Below are positions 54,108 to 63,849 of a DNA stretch of 64,000 bases, one piece after another. The position numbers and the translations under genes were made by a program. Source of the stretch: Modestobacter lapidis (lineage in GTDB: Bacteria > Actinomycetota > Actinomycetes > Mycobacteriales > Geodermatophilaceae); assembly GCA_019779905.1 (NCBI GenBank), contig JABAKE010000018.1, forward strand, positions 25,887-89,886. Reading direction: 5' to 3'. The notes under the pieces are model-generated. The model saw nothing but the letters and a program-made list of their open reading frames with translations, did no database searches and had not been told where the DNA came from. Position 1 is the stretch's first letter, and each line of letters starts with the position of its first letter.

Positions 54108-55863
54108 CGGTCGCTCGCTGCTCCTCGACGCCTTGCGCCCGCCGGAGGGCTACCGCCTCGACTACGGCGTGGCTACGACGTTCACCTTGCACCTGGACAC
54201 GGCGCTGTCCGTCCCGCTGTCCTTCTTGTCCCGTCGACTGGCCGACTCAGGTGACCCGATCGCGCTGATGGAGGCGGTCCGGGCGGCGGCCGACCGGCTC
54301 GACGTCTTCCATCAAGCCGGCATGATCGCGATGCCCCCGTCACGCTCGCCGATCTTCTCGTTCCTGGAGCCGGTCCTCCACGCGGTCCGCCGTCCGAAAC
54401 CGGGGCACCTCTTCCACCCCAAGCTGTGGGCGCTCCGGTACGTGAGTGACGACTCGGGCGACGTCCGCATGCGGCTGGTGGTGCCCAGTCGGAATCTCAC
54501 TGCAGACCGCAGCTGGGACCTCTGTCTTCAGCTCGACGGACAGCTCATGCCTGAGCCGATCGAGAACAACAGGCCGATCGCGGACCTGTTGGGCGACCTC
54601 CCCGGCATGTGCCTGCAGCCGCTCGCTGGGGACCGCGCAGCCCGCCTCGACGTTCTGGCCAACGAGCTCCTGCGGACGGAGTGGGACCTGCCTGAGCACG
54701 TCGAGGAGCTCTTCTTCGACGTCCTGGGGCCCGGCCATGACCTCGCCGACGACTTCTTCGTCGGCGACGAGCACCTCGTCATCTCGCCCTTCTGCACCTC
54801 CGGCGGACTCACCACCGTCACCGGTGGCGCTCCGGCAACCGTCGTCAGCCGTCAGGACAGCCTTGACGCACTCCCCGCGGCTGTTCTCGAGCAGCACAAG
54901 GCGCTTGTCCTGGATCCGCTCACCAGCGAGATGGAGCACCAGGAGGACGGCGCCGAACTGAGCGCCATCGGGCTGACCGGCCTCCATGCGAAGTGCTTCA
55001 TCCTCCGAGACGACAAGGACGCTTGGATCCGGGTGGGCTCGGCCAACGCCACGGAAGCAGCCTTCAACGGGAACGTCGAGCTCCTGGTCTCACTGGTCGG
55101 GTCGGCGGCGAAGTTGGGGGTCATCGACCTCTTCAAGCCGGAGAGCCAGCTCCGCACCATCCTGACGGAACACTCACCGCAGCCCGCCAGTGATGAGGAC
55201 GACGTTGCCGGTCGACTGGGAAATCTGCTCGTCCACCTGGCCAGCGGTGAGTTCACCGCGGTCGTCCAGTCAGCGGACGACGGCCATCGGATCCGGCTGC
55301 AGGGACCTGCCCTCCCGCCGGCACCGGACGGTGCACGCATCACCGTCCATCCCGTCACGCTGCCCGAGTACGCCGCCGAGGTGCCGCCGGAGCAGCTGAT
55401 CGACGCGACGTTCGGGCCGATGGAGACCGACCAGATCTCGGCCTTCATGGTGATCACGGCGAGGGCTCAGGACGGGATGACGGTGAGCGCCGTCGTCCTC
55501 GCTGACCTCGTGGGCGCGCCGGAGAACCGTCTCGACGAGATCATCGCCCGCCAGGTCGACACCCCCGAGAAGTTCCTTCGTTTCCTGGCGCTGTTGCTCG
55601 GCATGGGCCAGCCCGCGTGGGCAGCAGGGCTGGGCCCGGCGGGAAGCGCCGGCGCATCCGCCGGCAGCGCTTTCGAGGCACCAGGGTTGTTGGAGCTGCT
55701 GATGCGCGCGCTGGTCGAGCACCCGAACCGACTGGACGACCTCGCCCGCCTGGTCGACAGGCTCAGTGCCCATCCAGACCGCGGGGGCGTCCTGCCAGCC
55801 GGGTTCGCGGAGATCTGGGCGGTCGTGGACGCCGTCCGACAGAACAGGGAGATCGCCGCGTGA
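54094..55863 (+). CDS. Phospholipase-D-like (HKD) protein
   Basis: 589 residues. Two HKD-like halves: HPKLW (H108, K110) with VPSRNLT (N134), and LHAKCFI (H298, K300) with GSANAT (N318). PLD folds in defence systems usually cleave DNA phosphodiesters; lipids are an alternative. The C-terminal 200 residues are unassigned. ATG 54094 lies within the end of the DUF6361 gene; its stop overlaps the helicase start (GTGA). The two HxK motifs suggest that one chain forms the active site. Confidence 0.82.
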   Translation: MLEPDGRSLLLDALRPPEGYRLDYGVATTFTLHLDTALSVPLSFLSRRLADSGDPIALMEAVRAAADRLDVFHQAGMIAMPPSRSPIFSFLEPVLHAVRRPKPGHLFHPKLWALRYVSDDSGDVRMRLVVPSRNLTADRSWDLCLQLDGQLMPEPIENNRPIADLLGDLPGMCLQPLAGDRAARLDVLANELLRTEWDLPEHVEELFFDVLGPGHDLADDFFVGDEHLVISPFCTSGGLTTVTGGAPATVVSRQDSLDALPAAVLEQHKALVLDPLTSEMEHQEDGAELSAIGLTGLHAKCFILRDDKDAWIRVGSANATEAAFNGNVELLVSLVGSAAKLGVIDLFKPESQLRTILTEHSPQPASDEDDVAGRLGNLLVHLASGEFTAVVQSADDGHRIRLQGPALPPAPDGARITVHPVTLPEYAAEVPPEQLIDATFGPMETDQISAFMVITARAQDGMTVSAVVLADLVGAPENRLDEIIARQVDTPEKFLRFLALLLGMGQPAWAAGLGPAGSAGASAGSAFEAPGLLELLMRALVEHPNRLDDLARLVDRLSAHPDRGGVLPAGFAEIWAVVDAVRQNREIAA

Positions 55864-58800
55864 CGCGCTTTGATGCCGGTCCGGTGCTCGCCGGACTGAA
55901 GGACTTCCAGCGCGCCACCGTCGAGCATGTAGCTCGCCGGTTCTTCACCGATCCCCAGCCGACGAGGCGATTCCTCGTGGCCGACGAAACGGGACTGGGG
56001 AAGAGCGTCGTGGCCCGCGGCGTCATCGCCAAGACCCTCGAACACCTCCAGGATGACGACCGGGTCGACCGCATCGACGTCGTCTACATCTGCTCGAACG
56101 CCGACATCGCGCGGCAGAACCTGGCTCGGCTGGAGGTCACCGGCAATCGGGCGACGCACATGTCCACCCGGTTGACGATGCTGGCCAAGCACACGGCCAC
56201 GCTGAACGGCGCCGCGTCGGAGATGATCGACAAGCCGGTCAACCTCGTCGCCTTCACGCCCGGGACCAGCTTCGAGCAGGGCTGGCGAACGGGGCAAGCC
56301 GAAGAGCGAGCACTGATCTACCTGCTCCTGGAAGAGCAGCTGAGGCTCTCCGGCTGGGCCCGCCGCAGCGCGCTCCAGACCCTCCGCGCCACCACCAGGT
56401 CCTACGACCGTTTCGAGACCGTCGTCGAGAACCTCCGCTGGACGCTGGACGGTGGTGCTGACCCCGTCATCGCTGCGGCCTTCGGCCGGGCGATCAAGGA
56501 GGACGACCTGGCGGCGCGCGCCGAGGAGCTGTTCGACGACGTCGGTCGCCGGCACGAGCTCTCGGGTGAGCTGAGGCACCGAGCCACGTCGCTCATCGGG
56601 GAACTGCGCGGCCGGCTAGCGCGGGCCTCCATCGAGTCCCTGGAACCCGACCTCGTCATCCTCGATGAGTTCCAGCGGTTCCGGAACCTGCTCTCGGTCG
56701 AGGAGGGCGGCGAGAGCGCCGAGCTGGCCCAGGAGCTGTTCGACTACGGCCAGTCGAAGGTCCTACTGCTTTCGGCGACTCCGTACAAGCCCTTCACCTT
56801 GGAACAGGAACGGCTCGCCACGGGGGAGAGTCACCACAAGGACTTCCTGGAGACGCTCCGCTTCCTCAACGGCGACTCGAACTGGCTGCACCAGGTGGAG
56901 GACGCGCTCGCGGACTACCGCGATGCGCTGGCCCGCGGGTCGGCTGCGGGCGCGGCCGCGGGGCGCGTCAGGGAACTCCTGACCGCTGTCATGACGCGGT
57001 CCGAGCGTCCCCGGCTGAGCACGGGGGAGATGGTGCAGGAGAGGCGCATCGACCTCGCTGAGCTGACCGAGGACGACGTCCGGGGGTACGTGCGACTCCG
57101 GGAGCTCGCGTCTTCCGTCGACGCCCACGCGACGCTCGAGTACTGGAAGTCGGCGCCCTACTTCATCAACTTCGTCGAGGGCTACCAACTCGGCGACAGG
57201 GTGAAGAAGGCGCTGGCGGACGGCGCCTTACCGGCTGTCCGCGAATTGGTGTCCCGGACCCAGCAGCTCGATGCCGGGGCACTGTCGGCGTTCAGGCAGA
57301 TGGACCTGGGCAACGCCCGGCTGCGCGTTCTCGCCGGCGGCACGGTGGAGCAGGGCTGGGCTGAGCTGCTGTGGCTGCCGCCGTCGATGCCCTACTTCAC
57401 ACTGGGACAGCCCTTCGCGCAGCACGCGGACGCCGGGATCACCAAGCGGCTGGTCTTCTCCTCGTGGTCAGCGACCCCAACGGCCATTGCCGGGCTGCTC
57501 AGCTACGAAGCCGAACGGCGCATCGCCGACGGGGTGCTGACCGAGAACTCCGCGCAGGCGCGCGCCTCGGTCGCAAGCCGGCTGGACTACCGCCTCGACG
57601 ACCAGCGCCCGGCGGCCATGAGCGCCCTGGCTCTCTTCTGGCCGCACCCGGAGCTGGCACGGCTAGGCGACCCACTCACAGTCGCCCGCTCCCGCCCAGG
57701 TGAGCTGCTGACTCGCGCCCAGTTCGAGACAGCGGTGCGAGACGGCTTGGAGAGACCCGAGGAGGGCGAGGACGGGCTGGAGCCAAACGGCGACACAGCG
57801 GCGTGGAGCCGCTTCTTCGGCTGGCCGGGGGCGTTGCCCGACGGTGTCGGTGGCGGTCTGCTGTCCCTGCTGGCGGGCGGCCCGGGGGAGTCTGCTCCCG
57901 ATGCCCCTCAGGACGAAGCGGACGTTCGCGCCGGCCTGAGTGCTCACGTCGAGCAGGCCCTTCGGGTGATCACCAGCGGGGGCCCTGGACGCCTCCATCG
58001 CAGGAACAGCCTCGCCCGGGATGTCGTCCGGCTGGCCGCGCACGCGCCAGGCAACATCGCTTGGCGGGCGCTGTCCCGCGTGCTCGGTGAGCAGGACGCC
58101 GTGACGAGCGGTGAGCACTGGCGCGCCGCGGCCCACCTGGCGGCCGGCCTGCGATCGCTGTTCAACCGTCTCGAGAGCACGCTCGTCATCGACCGGGGCG
58201 ACGATGGTCCGGTCTACTGGCGTGCGGTCCTGGACTACTGCGCTGCCGGCAATCTGCAGGCTGTCATGGACGAGTACGTGCACCACCTACGGAGCTCACT
58301 GTCCGACACGCTTCTGACCGGCGAGTCTCTGTTCGACCTGGCCGATGGCATCGTCCGGGCGGTCACCCTGCGCGTGGCGAACTACGCGCCCTACTACCCG
58401 TTGGGCGAGGACGGGCCGCGCCTGCGGAGCAGCTTCGCGCTCCGCTACGGTTCGGCGCGGGGTACGGCGACCGACGGTGCCGAGGGGGTTCAGCTTCGGC
58501 AGCAGGACGTGCGGTCGGCGTTCAACAGTCCGTTCTGGCCGTTCGTGCTCACCACGACGTCAGCCGGCCAGGAGGGCATCGACTTCCACTGGTGGTGCTC
58601 GGCGATCGTCCACTGGAACACCCCGGCGAACCCGGTCGACTTCGAGCAGCGCGAGGGGCGGGTGCACCGTTTCGGTGGGCACGCGGTCCGGCGCAACGTG
58701 GCCGCCGCGCACCGCGCGGACGCGCTCAGCTCGACGGCAAACGACCCGTGGGAGGCGGCCTACGACGCCGCCAACGAGGCGACGAGAGACCGGGGCGACT

Positions 58801-59030
58801 TCGTGCCGTACTGGGTCTACGAGGGCGACGCGAAGATCGAACGGTACGTCTACCCGTACGCACTGAGCCTCGACGGTCCGCGCTACGACCGGCTGAAGCG
58901 CGACTTGGCGCTCTATCGCCTCGCCTTCGGGCAGCCGCGCCAGGAGGACCTGCTGAAGTTGCTCGATCGGCGGAGTGACGAGGAGATCGACGCGACGGAG
59001 GTGATCGACCTGCGGGCTCCGACGACCTAA
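55860..59030 (+). CDS. SF2 helicase of the DUF6361/PLD operon
   Basis: 1056 residues. Helicase motor with ADETGLGKSVVARGVI (Walker A, about residue 45), VILDEFQRFRN (motif II, DEFQ), LLLSATPYKP (motif III), then a large 400-residue middle region, and a second RecA half with TTTSAGQEGIDFHWW and QREGRVHRFGGHAV (motif VI). Similar to DEAD-like helicases of restriction and anti-phage systems, but DEFQ is unusual. GTG 55860 overlaps the PLD stop (GTGA). Last gene of the operon. Confidence 0.87.
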   Translation: MTRFDAGPVLAGLKDFQRATVEHVARRFFTDPQPTRRFLVADETGLGKSVVARGVIAKTLEHLQDDDRVDRIDVVYICSNADIARQNLARLEVTGNRATHMSTRLTMLAKHTATLNGAASEMIDKPVNLVAFTPGTSFEQGWRTGQAEERALIYLLLEEQLRLSGWARRSALQTLRATTRSYDRFETVVENLRWTLDGGADPVIAAAFGRAIKEDDLAARAEELFDDVGRRHELSGELRHRATSLIGELRGRLARASIESLEPDLVILDEFQRFRNLLSVEEGGESAELAQELFDYGQSKVLLLSATPYKPFTLEQERLATGESHHKDFLETLRFLNGDSNWLHQVEDALADYRDALARGSAAGAAAGRVRELLTAVMTRSERPRLSTGEMVQERRIDLAELTEDDVRGYVRLRELASSVDAHATLEYWKSAPYFINFVEGYQLGDRVKKALADGALPAVRELVSRTQQLDAGALSAFRQMDLGNARLRVLAGGTVEQGWAELLWLPPSMPYFTLGQPFAQHADAGITKRLVFSSWSATPTAIAGLLSYEAERRIADGVLTENSAQARASVASRLDYRLDDQRPAAMSALALFWPHPELARLGDPLTVARSRPGELLTRAQFETAVRDGLERPEEGEDGLEPNGDTAAWSRFFGWPGALPDGVGGGLLSLLAGGPGESAPDAPQDEADVRAGLSAHVEQALRVITSGGPGRLHRRNSLARDVVRLAAHAPGNIAWRALSRVLGEQDAVTSGEHWRAAAHLAAGLRSLFNRLESTLVIDRGDDGPVYWRAVLDYCAAGNLQAVMDEYVHHLRSSLSDTLLTGESLFDLADGIVRAVTLRVANYAPYYPLGEDGPRLRSSFALRYGSARGTATDGAEGVQLRQQDVRSAFNSPFWPFVLTTTSAGQEGIDFHWWCSAIVHWNTPANPVDFEQREGRVHRFGGHAVRRNVAAAHRADALSSTANDPWEAAYDAANEATRDRGDFVPYWVYEGDAKIERYVYPYALSLDGPRYDRLKRDLALYRLAFGQPRQEDLLKLLDRRSDEEIDATEVIDLRAPTT

Positions 59031-59509
59031 GGATCCAGAACTTCTCCTGCCGCAGCCGGAGATGACTCAGCGTGCGGTGGCAACCGGGGGGCTGACGCCA
59101 TACGGCCGGAGTGCCGAGTCGCGTCGGCCGGACCGCTGAGGCTGTGCGGTCGGCGGTCGAGATATCCCTCGGCGCGGTAGGTACGGATGGGAGCTGGCCA
59201 GGCAATCTCAGGTGAGTGGACGACCGGTGCTGGCCAGAGATGACTGCAGGACGCGAACGCGGAGTCATCTGAGCCAATCCTTCCAAGCGGATCAATCGAT
59301 GACCACACTCCGTGGCGTGCCGCACGGCATCGCGGCAGGCCAAGCCGCTGGGGGGTTAGTCCTGGTCATTGTCATTCTTTGGATGCCTCATGCCGATCGC
59401 ATCGGCATCGTTTGCCCCGTGTGCCACAACTGAGTGATTTGGGCCTGAATTGGACCGAAACATATAGTGTCGTGGTTAGGGTGATGCTCCACCTCGGATG
59501 GGAGTTCTC
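59031..59509 (+). promoter_or_regulatory. 479-nt gap with a promoter for the SNF2-Hsp70 operon
   Basis: TTGGGC (59439-59444), 18 nt, TATAGT (59463-59468) is a good sigma70-like promoter about 40 nt before the GTG. An 8-bp inverted repeat AGATGACT/AGTCATCT around 59238-59270 lies further upstream and could be an operator or weak terminator of the preceding operon. The rest shows no gene. Confidence 0.6.
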
Positions 59510-62497
59510 GTGCTTTCGGTTGGCACTGCCGTTCGGCGCCGCGGCTCAGGGGATGTCGGCGTGATCGTCGGGGCCGCGGCGGAGCACTGGAAGGTCGCCT
59601 TCGGTGGCGCCGTCGTCATGCTGGACGGATCGGAGCTTGAACCCGCACCCCGCAATCCAGCAGAGCTGCTGAGTGACGGCAAGCCGGGAAATCCGGAGAG
59701 CCACGTACTACGCATTCAGGCACATTACCTCCAGCATGCGTACCGGCATGACCCACTGGCCAGCCTGACCAACGCTCGCATCGAACCGCAGATGCACCAG
59801 GTCTTCGTGGCTCATCGCGTCACCAACAAGCTCCGACCGCGGATGATTCTGGCCGACGAGGTCGGACTAGGTAAGACGATCGAAGCGGGCCTGATCCTGA
59901 AAGAGTTGCGTGCCCGCGAGCAAATCTCGCGAGTACTCATCGTCAGCCCTGCCAGCCTGACGCGACAGTGGCAGACGGAGTTGGCCTCGAAATTCAACGA
60001 GCAGTTCGAGATCTTGGACGGCGCCGCGGCGAAGTACCTCGGCCGCGACGGAGCGAATCCCTTCACTCTGCGAGACAACGTCATCTGCTCCTTGCCTTTT
60101 GCCAGCAATGACAAGCGGATGGTGCAGGTGCTGGACGCGGAATGGGACCTTGTCGTGTTCGACGAAGCGCATCGTGTGCGCCGAACCAGGCAGAAGGAGA
60201 CAGCCGCGTATCGGCTGGCTGACGAGCTCAAAGAAAATGTTAATGGATTGCTCCTGCTCACCGCAACTCCCGTGCAGCTTGATCAGTACGAGCTCTATTC
60301 CTTGATTCAGCTGGTCGAGCCAGGAACTTTCCGCAACGAGAAGTCTTTCGAAAAGCAGCGCCTTGAGATTCCGAGGCTGAATGATCTGATGAGGCAACTG
60401 GACGCTTGGGACACCCTCGACCAAGGCGAGCGAGAGCTACTTTTCCAGCACGAGAAGGGAAGGCTCCGGCGCGCAGGCGTCACCTCGGCTGCTCAGCTTG
60501 AGGACCACGACGTCCTGACGCAGGCCCTCGACCGCGTCATAGGGCAGCACCCATTGGCCAACGTCATGGTGCGTAACCGAAAGGCCGAGCTCGGCTTGGC
60601 CGGCAGGCGCCGAGCGAGGACCGAGCTCGTCGAACTGACGGACCTAGAGCGGGAGTTGTACTCCGATGTCACCGAGTACATCCGGGAGGGATACAATCGC
60701 GCGCGATCCAGCAGGAACACCGCAGTCGGCTTCCTCATGGTCACTTATCAGAAGATGCTGACCAGCAGCTCGCACGCTCTGCGGAGGAGCTTCCGTCGCC
60801 GAATCGAAGCCCTGCATGGTGAGCGCCAGAAGGTCATCGCAGGAGCGAATGCGGCGGCGAGGCTCATTGATGAACTAGGCGAAGACCCCGAAGAGTTGGG
60901 CCTGCTGAGCGACCAGGCCGCAGGGGTGCTTGTTGACGCGGCCTACATCGATGTCGAGATCAGGCAACTGACTGATCTGGCAGCGCGGCTGGACCACGTC
61001 AGGGACAGCAAAATGGCAAAGGCTGTGGCCGTCTGTCAAGGAGTACTCGAGGACCCTGACGCGAAAATCGTCGTCTTCACGCAATTCGTGGAGACGCAGA
61101 CATTCCTTGCTCAGGTACTTCGCGCGAACGGCATAGACGTCGCGCTGTTCAATGGCGCCCTCAATCCGGACGAAAAGGAGCGTGCGGTCCGTCAGTTCCG
61201 TGAGTCGGCATCCGTGCTCATCAGCACCGAAGCTGGCGGTGAGGGACGGAACCTCCAGTTCGCGAGCCATCTGATCAACTACGACCTGCCGTGGAACCCG
61301 ATGAAGGTCGAGCAGCGCATCGGTCGCCTCGATCGCATCGGCCAGAAGCGGCCCGTGAACATCTACAACTTGGTCGCGAGTGGGACCTTGGAAGAGCGCG
61401 TACTGGAGGTGCTAGCAGACCGCATTCGGCTGTTCGAAGAGTCGATCGGTGCTCTGGACCCGATCCTCGGGAGCGTTGAGAAAGACATCGCGAGGTTTGC
61501 GCTGTCCGATGAGGTGGATGTATCCCGCGACTTCTCGGCCTACTCCAACGAACTGGAGAAGCAGGTGCGGCAAGCCCAGGCTGTCGAGAAGCGGCTCGGG
61601 GACTTCGTACTCGACCGGGCTAGTTTTCGCCGTGACCAGCTGAATGAGCTGCAACAGCACTCCGCGATGGCAACGCAGGCAGATGTGGCCGCCTACTGCC
61701 GCGAGGTTCTTGACCAGCACGGGGGTTTCGTCAGTGAGCACGACGAGGGTGGCGACTCGGTCGTCCTCTCGCCCCGAGCCATGAACAGGCTCGGCCTGCA
61801 GCAGACCAGCTTTCGGGGTGTCTTCGACACAGCGGAGGCGCTGCTCCGGGATGACCTTGACTTCTTCGCCTTTGGGCATCCCTTGGTCGACAGGTTGGTC
61901 GCGTTCGGTGCCTCTCTCGAGGACGGAACCGTAGGGTGCAGACGCTCGACGTCTGTGCCACCCGGCACGTGGGTCGAGGTGGTCTACGAGGTCCGCGTGC
62001 GCGGGCTCACCAACCGAGGTGCCCTCATACGCCACGTCGTCGGTGAGGATCTCCAAGTTCTTAGCCGGCTTTTGACGGACCGTCCGGCTGACGTTCCTGT
62101 CGAGGTCGACGTACCGATCTGGACGCACGCTGCGCTGGAGGCGAGTCAACGCCTCTGGGATGCCGAGTTCGGTGAGCAACGCCAGCAGCGAGTCGTGGAG
62201 TTCGAGGCAGTGAGGCTGCAGCTACTCGAGCGTGAGGAGCGCCTGTTCGCCTACAGGCGGGATCGGCTGCAGCTCCAGGTCACGCAAGACAGCGAGTGGC
62301 TGGACGCGCGGAGCGGACCGAACATCAGCGCCAGCGACCGGCGGGTACTTCCCGCCCGGAAGGGCAAGCTGGCCAAGAATCTCGAGCGTCTCGCAGAACT
62401 GCAAGACCGCTACCTCATCGAGTGTGAGGAGATTGGGCGGCGTGAACTGCAGATGGACGCGACCGTTGCCTGGGCAGCCGTTGTGGTGGGCCCGTGA
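59510..62497 (+). CDS. RapA-like SNF2 ATPase
   Basis: 995 residues. SNF2 motor with ADEVGLGKTIEAGLI, VVFDEAHRVRR (DEAH), LLTATPVQLD, and the C-terminal half with ISTEAGGEGRNLQFASH and EQRIGRLDRIGQKRPVNIYN. N-terminal beta-rich head (VGTAVRRRGSGDVGVIVGAAAEHWKVAF) and a long unassigned C-terminal region. This class remodels protein-DNA or polymerase complexes. GTG 59510 has GGGAG 6 nt upstream; ATG 59498 is in frame. Stop overlaps the Hsp70 start (GTGA). Confidence 0.9.
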   Translation: MLSVGTAVRRRGSGDVGVIVGAAAEHWKVAFGGAVVMLDGSELEPAPRNPAELLSDGKPGNPESHVLRIQAHYLQHAYRHDPLASLTNARIEPQMHQVFVAHRVTNKLRPRMILADEVGLGKTIEAGLILKELRAREQISRVLIVSPASLTRQWQTELASKFNEQFEILDGAAAKYLGRDGANPFTLRDNVICSLPFASNDKRMVQVLDAEWDLVVFDEAHRVRRTRQKETAAYRLADELKENVNGLLLLTATPVQLDQYELYSLIQLVEPGTFRNEKSFEKQRLEIPRLNDLMRQLDAWDTLDQGERELLFQHEKGRLRRAGVTSAAQLEDHDVLTQALDRVIGQHPLANVMVRNRKAELGLAGRRRARTELVELTDLERELYSDVTEYIREGYNRARSSRNTAVGFLMVTYQKMLTSSSHALRRSFRRRIEALHGERQKVIAGANAAARLIDELGEDPEELGLLSDQAAGVLVDAAYIDVEIRQLTDLAARLDHVRDSKMAKAVAVCQGVLEDPDAKIVVFTQFVETQTFLAQVLRANGIDVALFNGALNPDEKERAVRQFRESASVLISTEAGGEGRNLQFASHLINYDLPWNPMKVEQRIGRLDRIGQKRPVNIYNLVASGTLEERVLEVLADRIRLFEESIGALDPILGSVEKDIARFALSDEVDVSRDFSAYSNELEKQVRQAQAVEKRLGDFVLDRASFRRDQLNELQQHSAMATQADVAAYCREVLDQHGGFVSEHDEGGDSVVLSPRAMNRLGLQQTSFRGVFDTAEALLRDDLDFFAFGHPLVDRLVAFGASLEDGTVGCRRSTSVPPGTWVEVVYEVRVRGLTNRGALIRHVVGEDLQVLSRLLTDRPADVPVEVDVPIWTHAALEASQRLWDAEFGEQRQQRVVEFEAVRLQLLEREERLFAYRRDRLQLQVTQDSEWLDARSGPNISASDRRVLPARKGKLAKNLERLAELQDRYLIECEEIGRRELQMDATVAWAAVVVGP

Positions 62498-63849
62498 AGG
62501 GAGGCGTGGCATACGGTATCGACTTCGGGACCAGCAACAGCTCCATCGCAGTCGCATTCGCCGACGGCTCCACCCACGTCATTGGCACGGAAAACCGTGC
62601 ACCCGCTCTGCGGTCCTTGGTCTACCTCAACCGCGACGGGAACCGGCTCACAGGCGAAGACTCTGTTCGTGCCTACCTGACCACAGCTACGGCGCAGACG
62701 GCCTGCAGTCGATGCTCATTGGTGGACCACACGCGGTACGGCACCTACACGACGTGCGTTCAGCACCGTAGCGGGGGCAGCTGCAGAGACAGCCGCCTAC
62801 TCGCACAGGTGAAGCGCGACCTGTCGTCGGATCATCTAGACAGGACGAACAGCTGGACTCGTGACTACCGGTTCACGGAACTGGTTGCCGTCATTCTCAA
62901 GCGTCTGAAGAAGACGGCCGATCGTTCGACCGGTCAAGACATCCGGCGCGTGGCCATCGGGCGGCCCGTTCGGTTCCCCGGTGTCGAAGCTGACCCTCTA
63001 CGCCTTCAAGCGCTCGCCGAAGAGCGCCTGCGCGAAGCGGCGGGGATAGCCGGCTTCTCGCACGTCCAGCTAGTGCCTGAACCACAGGCCGCGGTTACGG
63101 TCGAGGGAATCAGCGACGGCCTCGTCGTTTGCACGGACTTCGGCGGTGGCACCTTTGATGTGGCCGTGCTGTCGAAGAAGAACAACCGGGGCACGGTCCT
63201 TGCCCTTGGAGGTGCAGTCATAGGCGGGGAATCTTTCGATAGCCGACTTTTCGATCTCAAGGTGCGTCCGGCCTTGGGAGTCGACGGTCAAGCGGGGGCC
63301 GCCAAGCAGCTTGGGGTGCCGGGGTGGCTGCGTGCCGGTCTCAACTCGCTGACCGGATGCCAGCAGTTGCTCCGTGATGAACGAGTCGGGCCGGTGTTGC
63401 GTGACCTGTCCGCGCATGGTGGGCGCGGTGTCGCGGAAGCACTCAGGGAGTTGTTGTACGGAGGTCAGGCATGGGCCTGCCACCAGGCCGTTGAACAGGC
63501 CAAAATTCGTTTGTCGACCGAACGCCAAGCCCGGATCACCCTACGACGGCTACCTCACCTTGACCTCGACATCCTTGTGCAGCGGTCAGAGTTTGAGCAG
63601 TCGATCCGCTCCGAGCTGTCCAAGGTGGAGGCATGCATCCACGAGACTCTGGCAAGAGCCGGCGTGGATCCGGATCAAATCGCCTACGTGACGCGAACCG
63701 GAGGCTCTTCTCGGATTCCGGCGTTTGAGGCGATGCTGCACTCGACTTTTGGAGCTAGCAGGGTCGTCGATCGCGATGCGTTCACGACGGTAGTCACGGG
63801 CTTGGCTCGGTTTGCGTATGCCGAGTGGGCATCGTCGAGGCCCGTGTGA
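62494..63849 (+). CDS. YegD-like Hsp70 ATPase with cysteine-rich insert
   Basis: 451 residues, the YegD length: ATPase core only, no substrate-binding domain. Landmarks: YGIDFGTSNSSIAVAF (phosphate 1), VCTDFGGGTFDVAVL (phosphate 2), YVTRTGGSSRIPAFE (adenosine) and VTGLARFAYAEW, the YegD-like end. Between residues 71 and 97 there is CSRC-x13-C-x8-C, a zinc-finger-like insertion. It overlaps the SNF2 stop and, with GTGA, the next gene. Probably acts with the SNF2 protein. Confidence 0.87.
   Translation: MKGGVAYGIDFGTSNSSIAVAFADGSTHVIGTENRAPALRSLVYLNRDGNRLTGEDSVRAYLTTATAQTACSRCSLVDHTRYGTYTTCVQHRSGGSCRDSRLLAQVKRDLSSDHLDRTNSWTRDYRFTELVAVILKRLKKTADRSTGQDIRRVAIGRPVRFPGVEADPLRLQALAEERLREAAGIAGFSHVQLVPEPQAAVTVEGISDGLVVCTDFGGGTFDVAVLSKKNNRGTVLALGGAVIGGESFDSRLFDLKVRPALGVDGQAGAAKQLGVPGWLRAGLNSLTGCQQLLRDERVGPVLRDLSAHGGRGVAEALRELLYGGQAWACHQAVEQAKIRLSTERQARITLRRLPHLDLDILVQRSEFEQSIRSELSKVEACIHETLARAGVDPDQIAYVTRTGGSSRIPAFEAMLHSTFGASRVVDRDAFTTVVTGLARFAYAEWASSRPV

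Noticed and set aside
40589..63849. Classification as DISARM or BREX
   Set aside because: No DUF1998 (DrmB), PglZ, BrxC or PglX-like gene is present; only generic helicase, PLD and methylase parts are shared.
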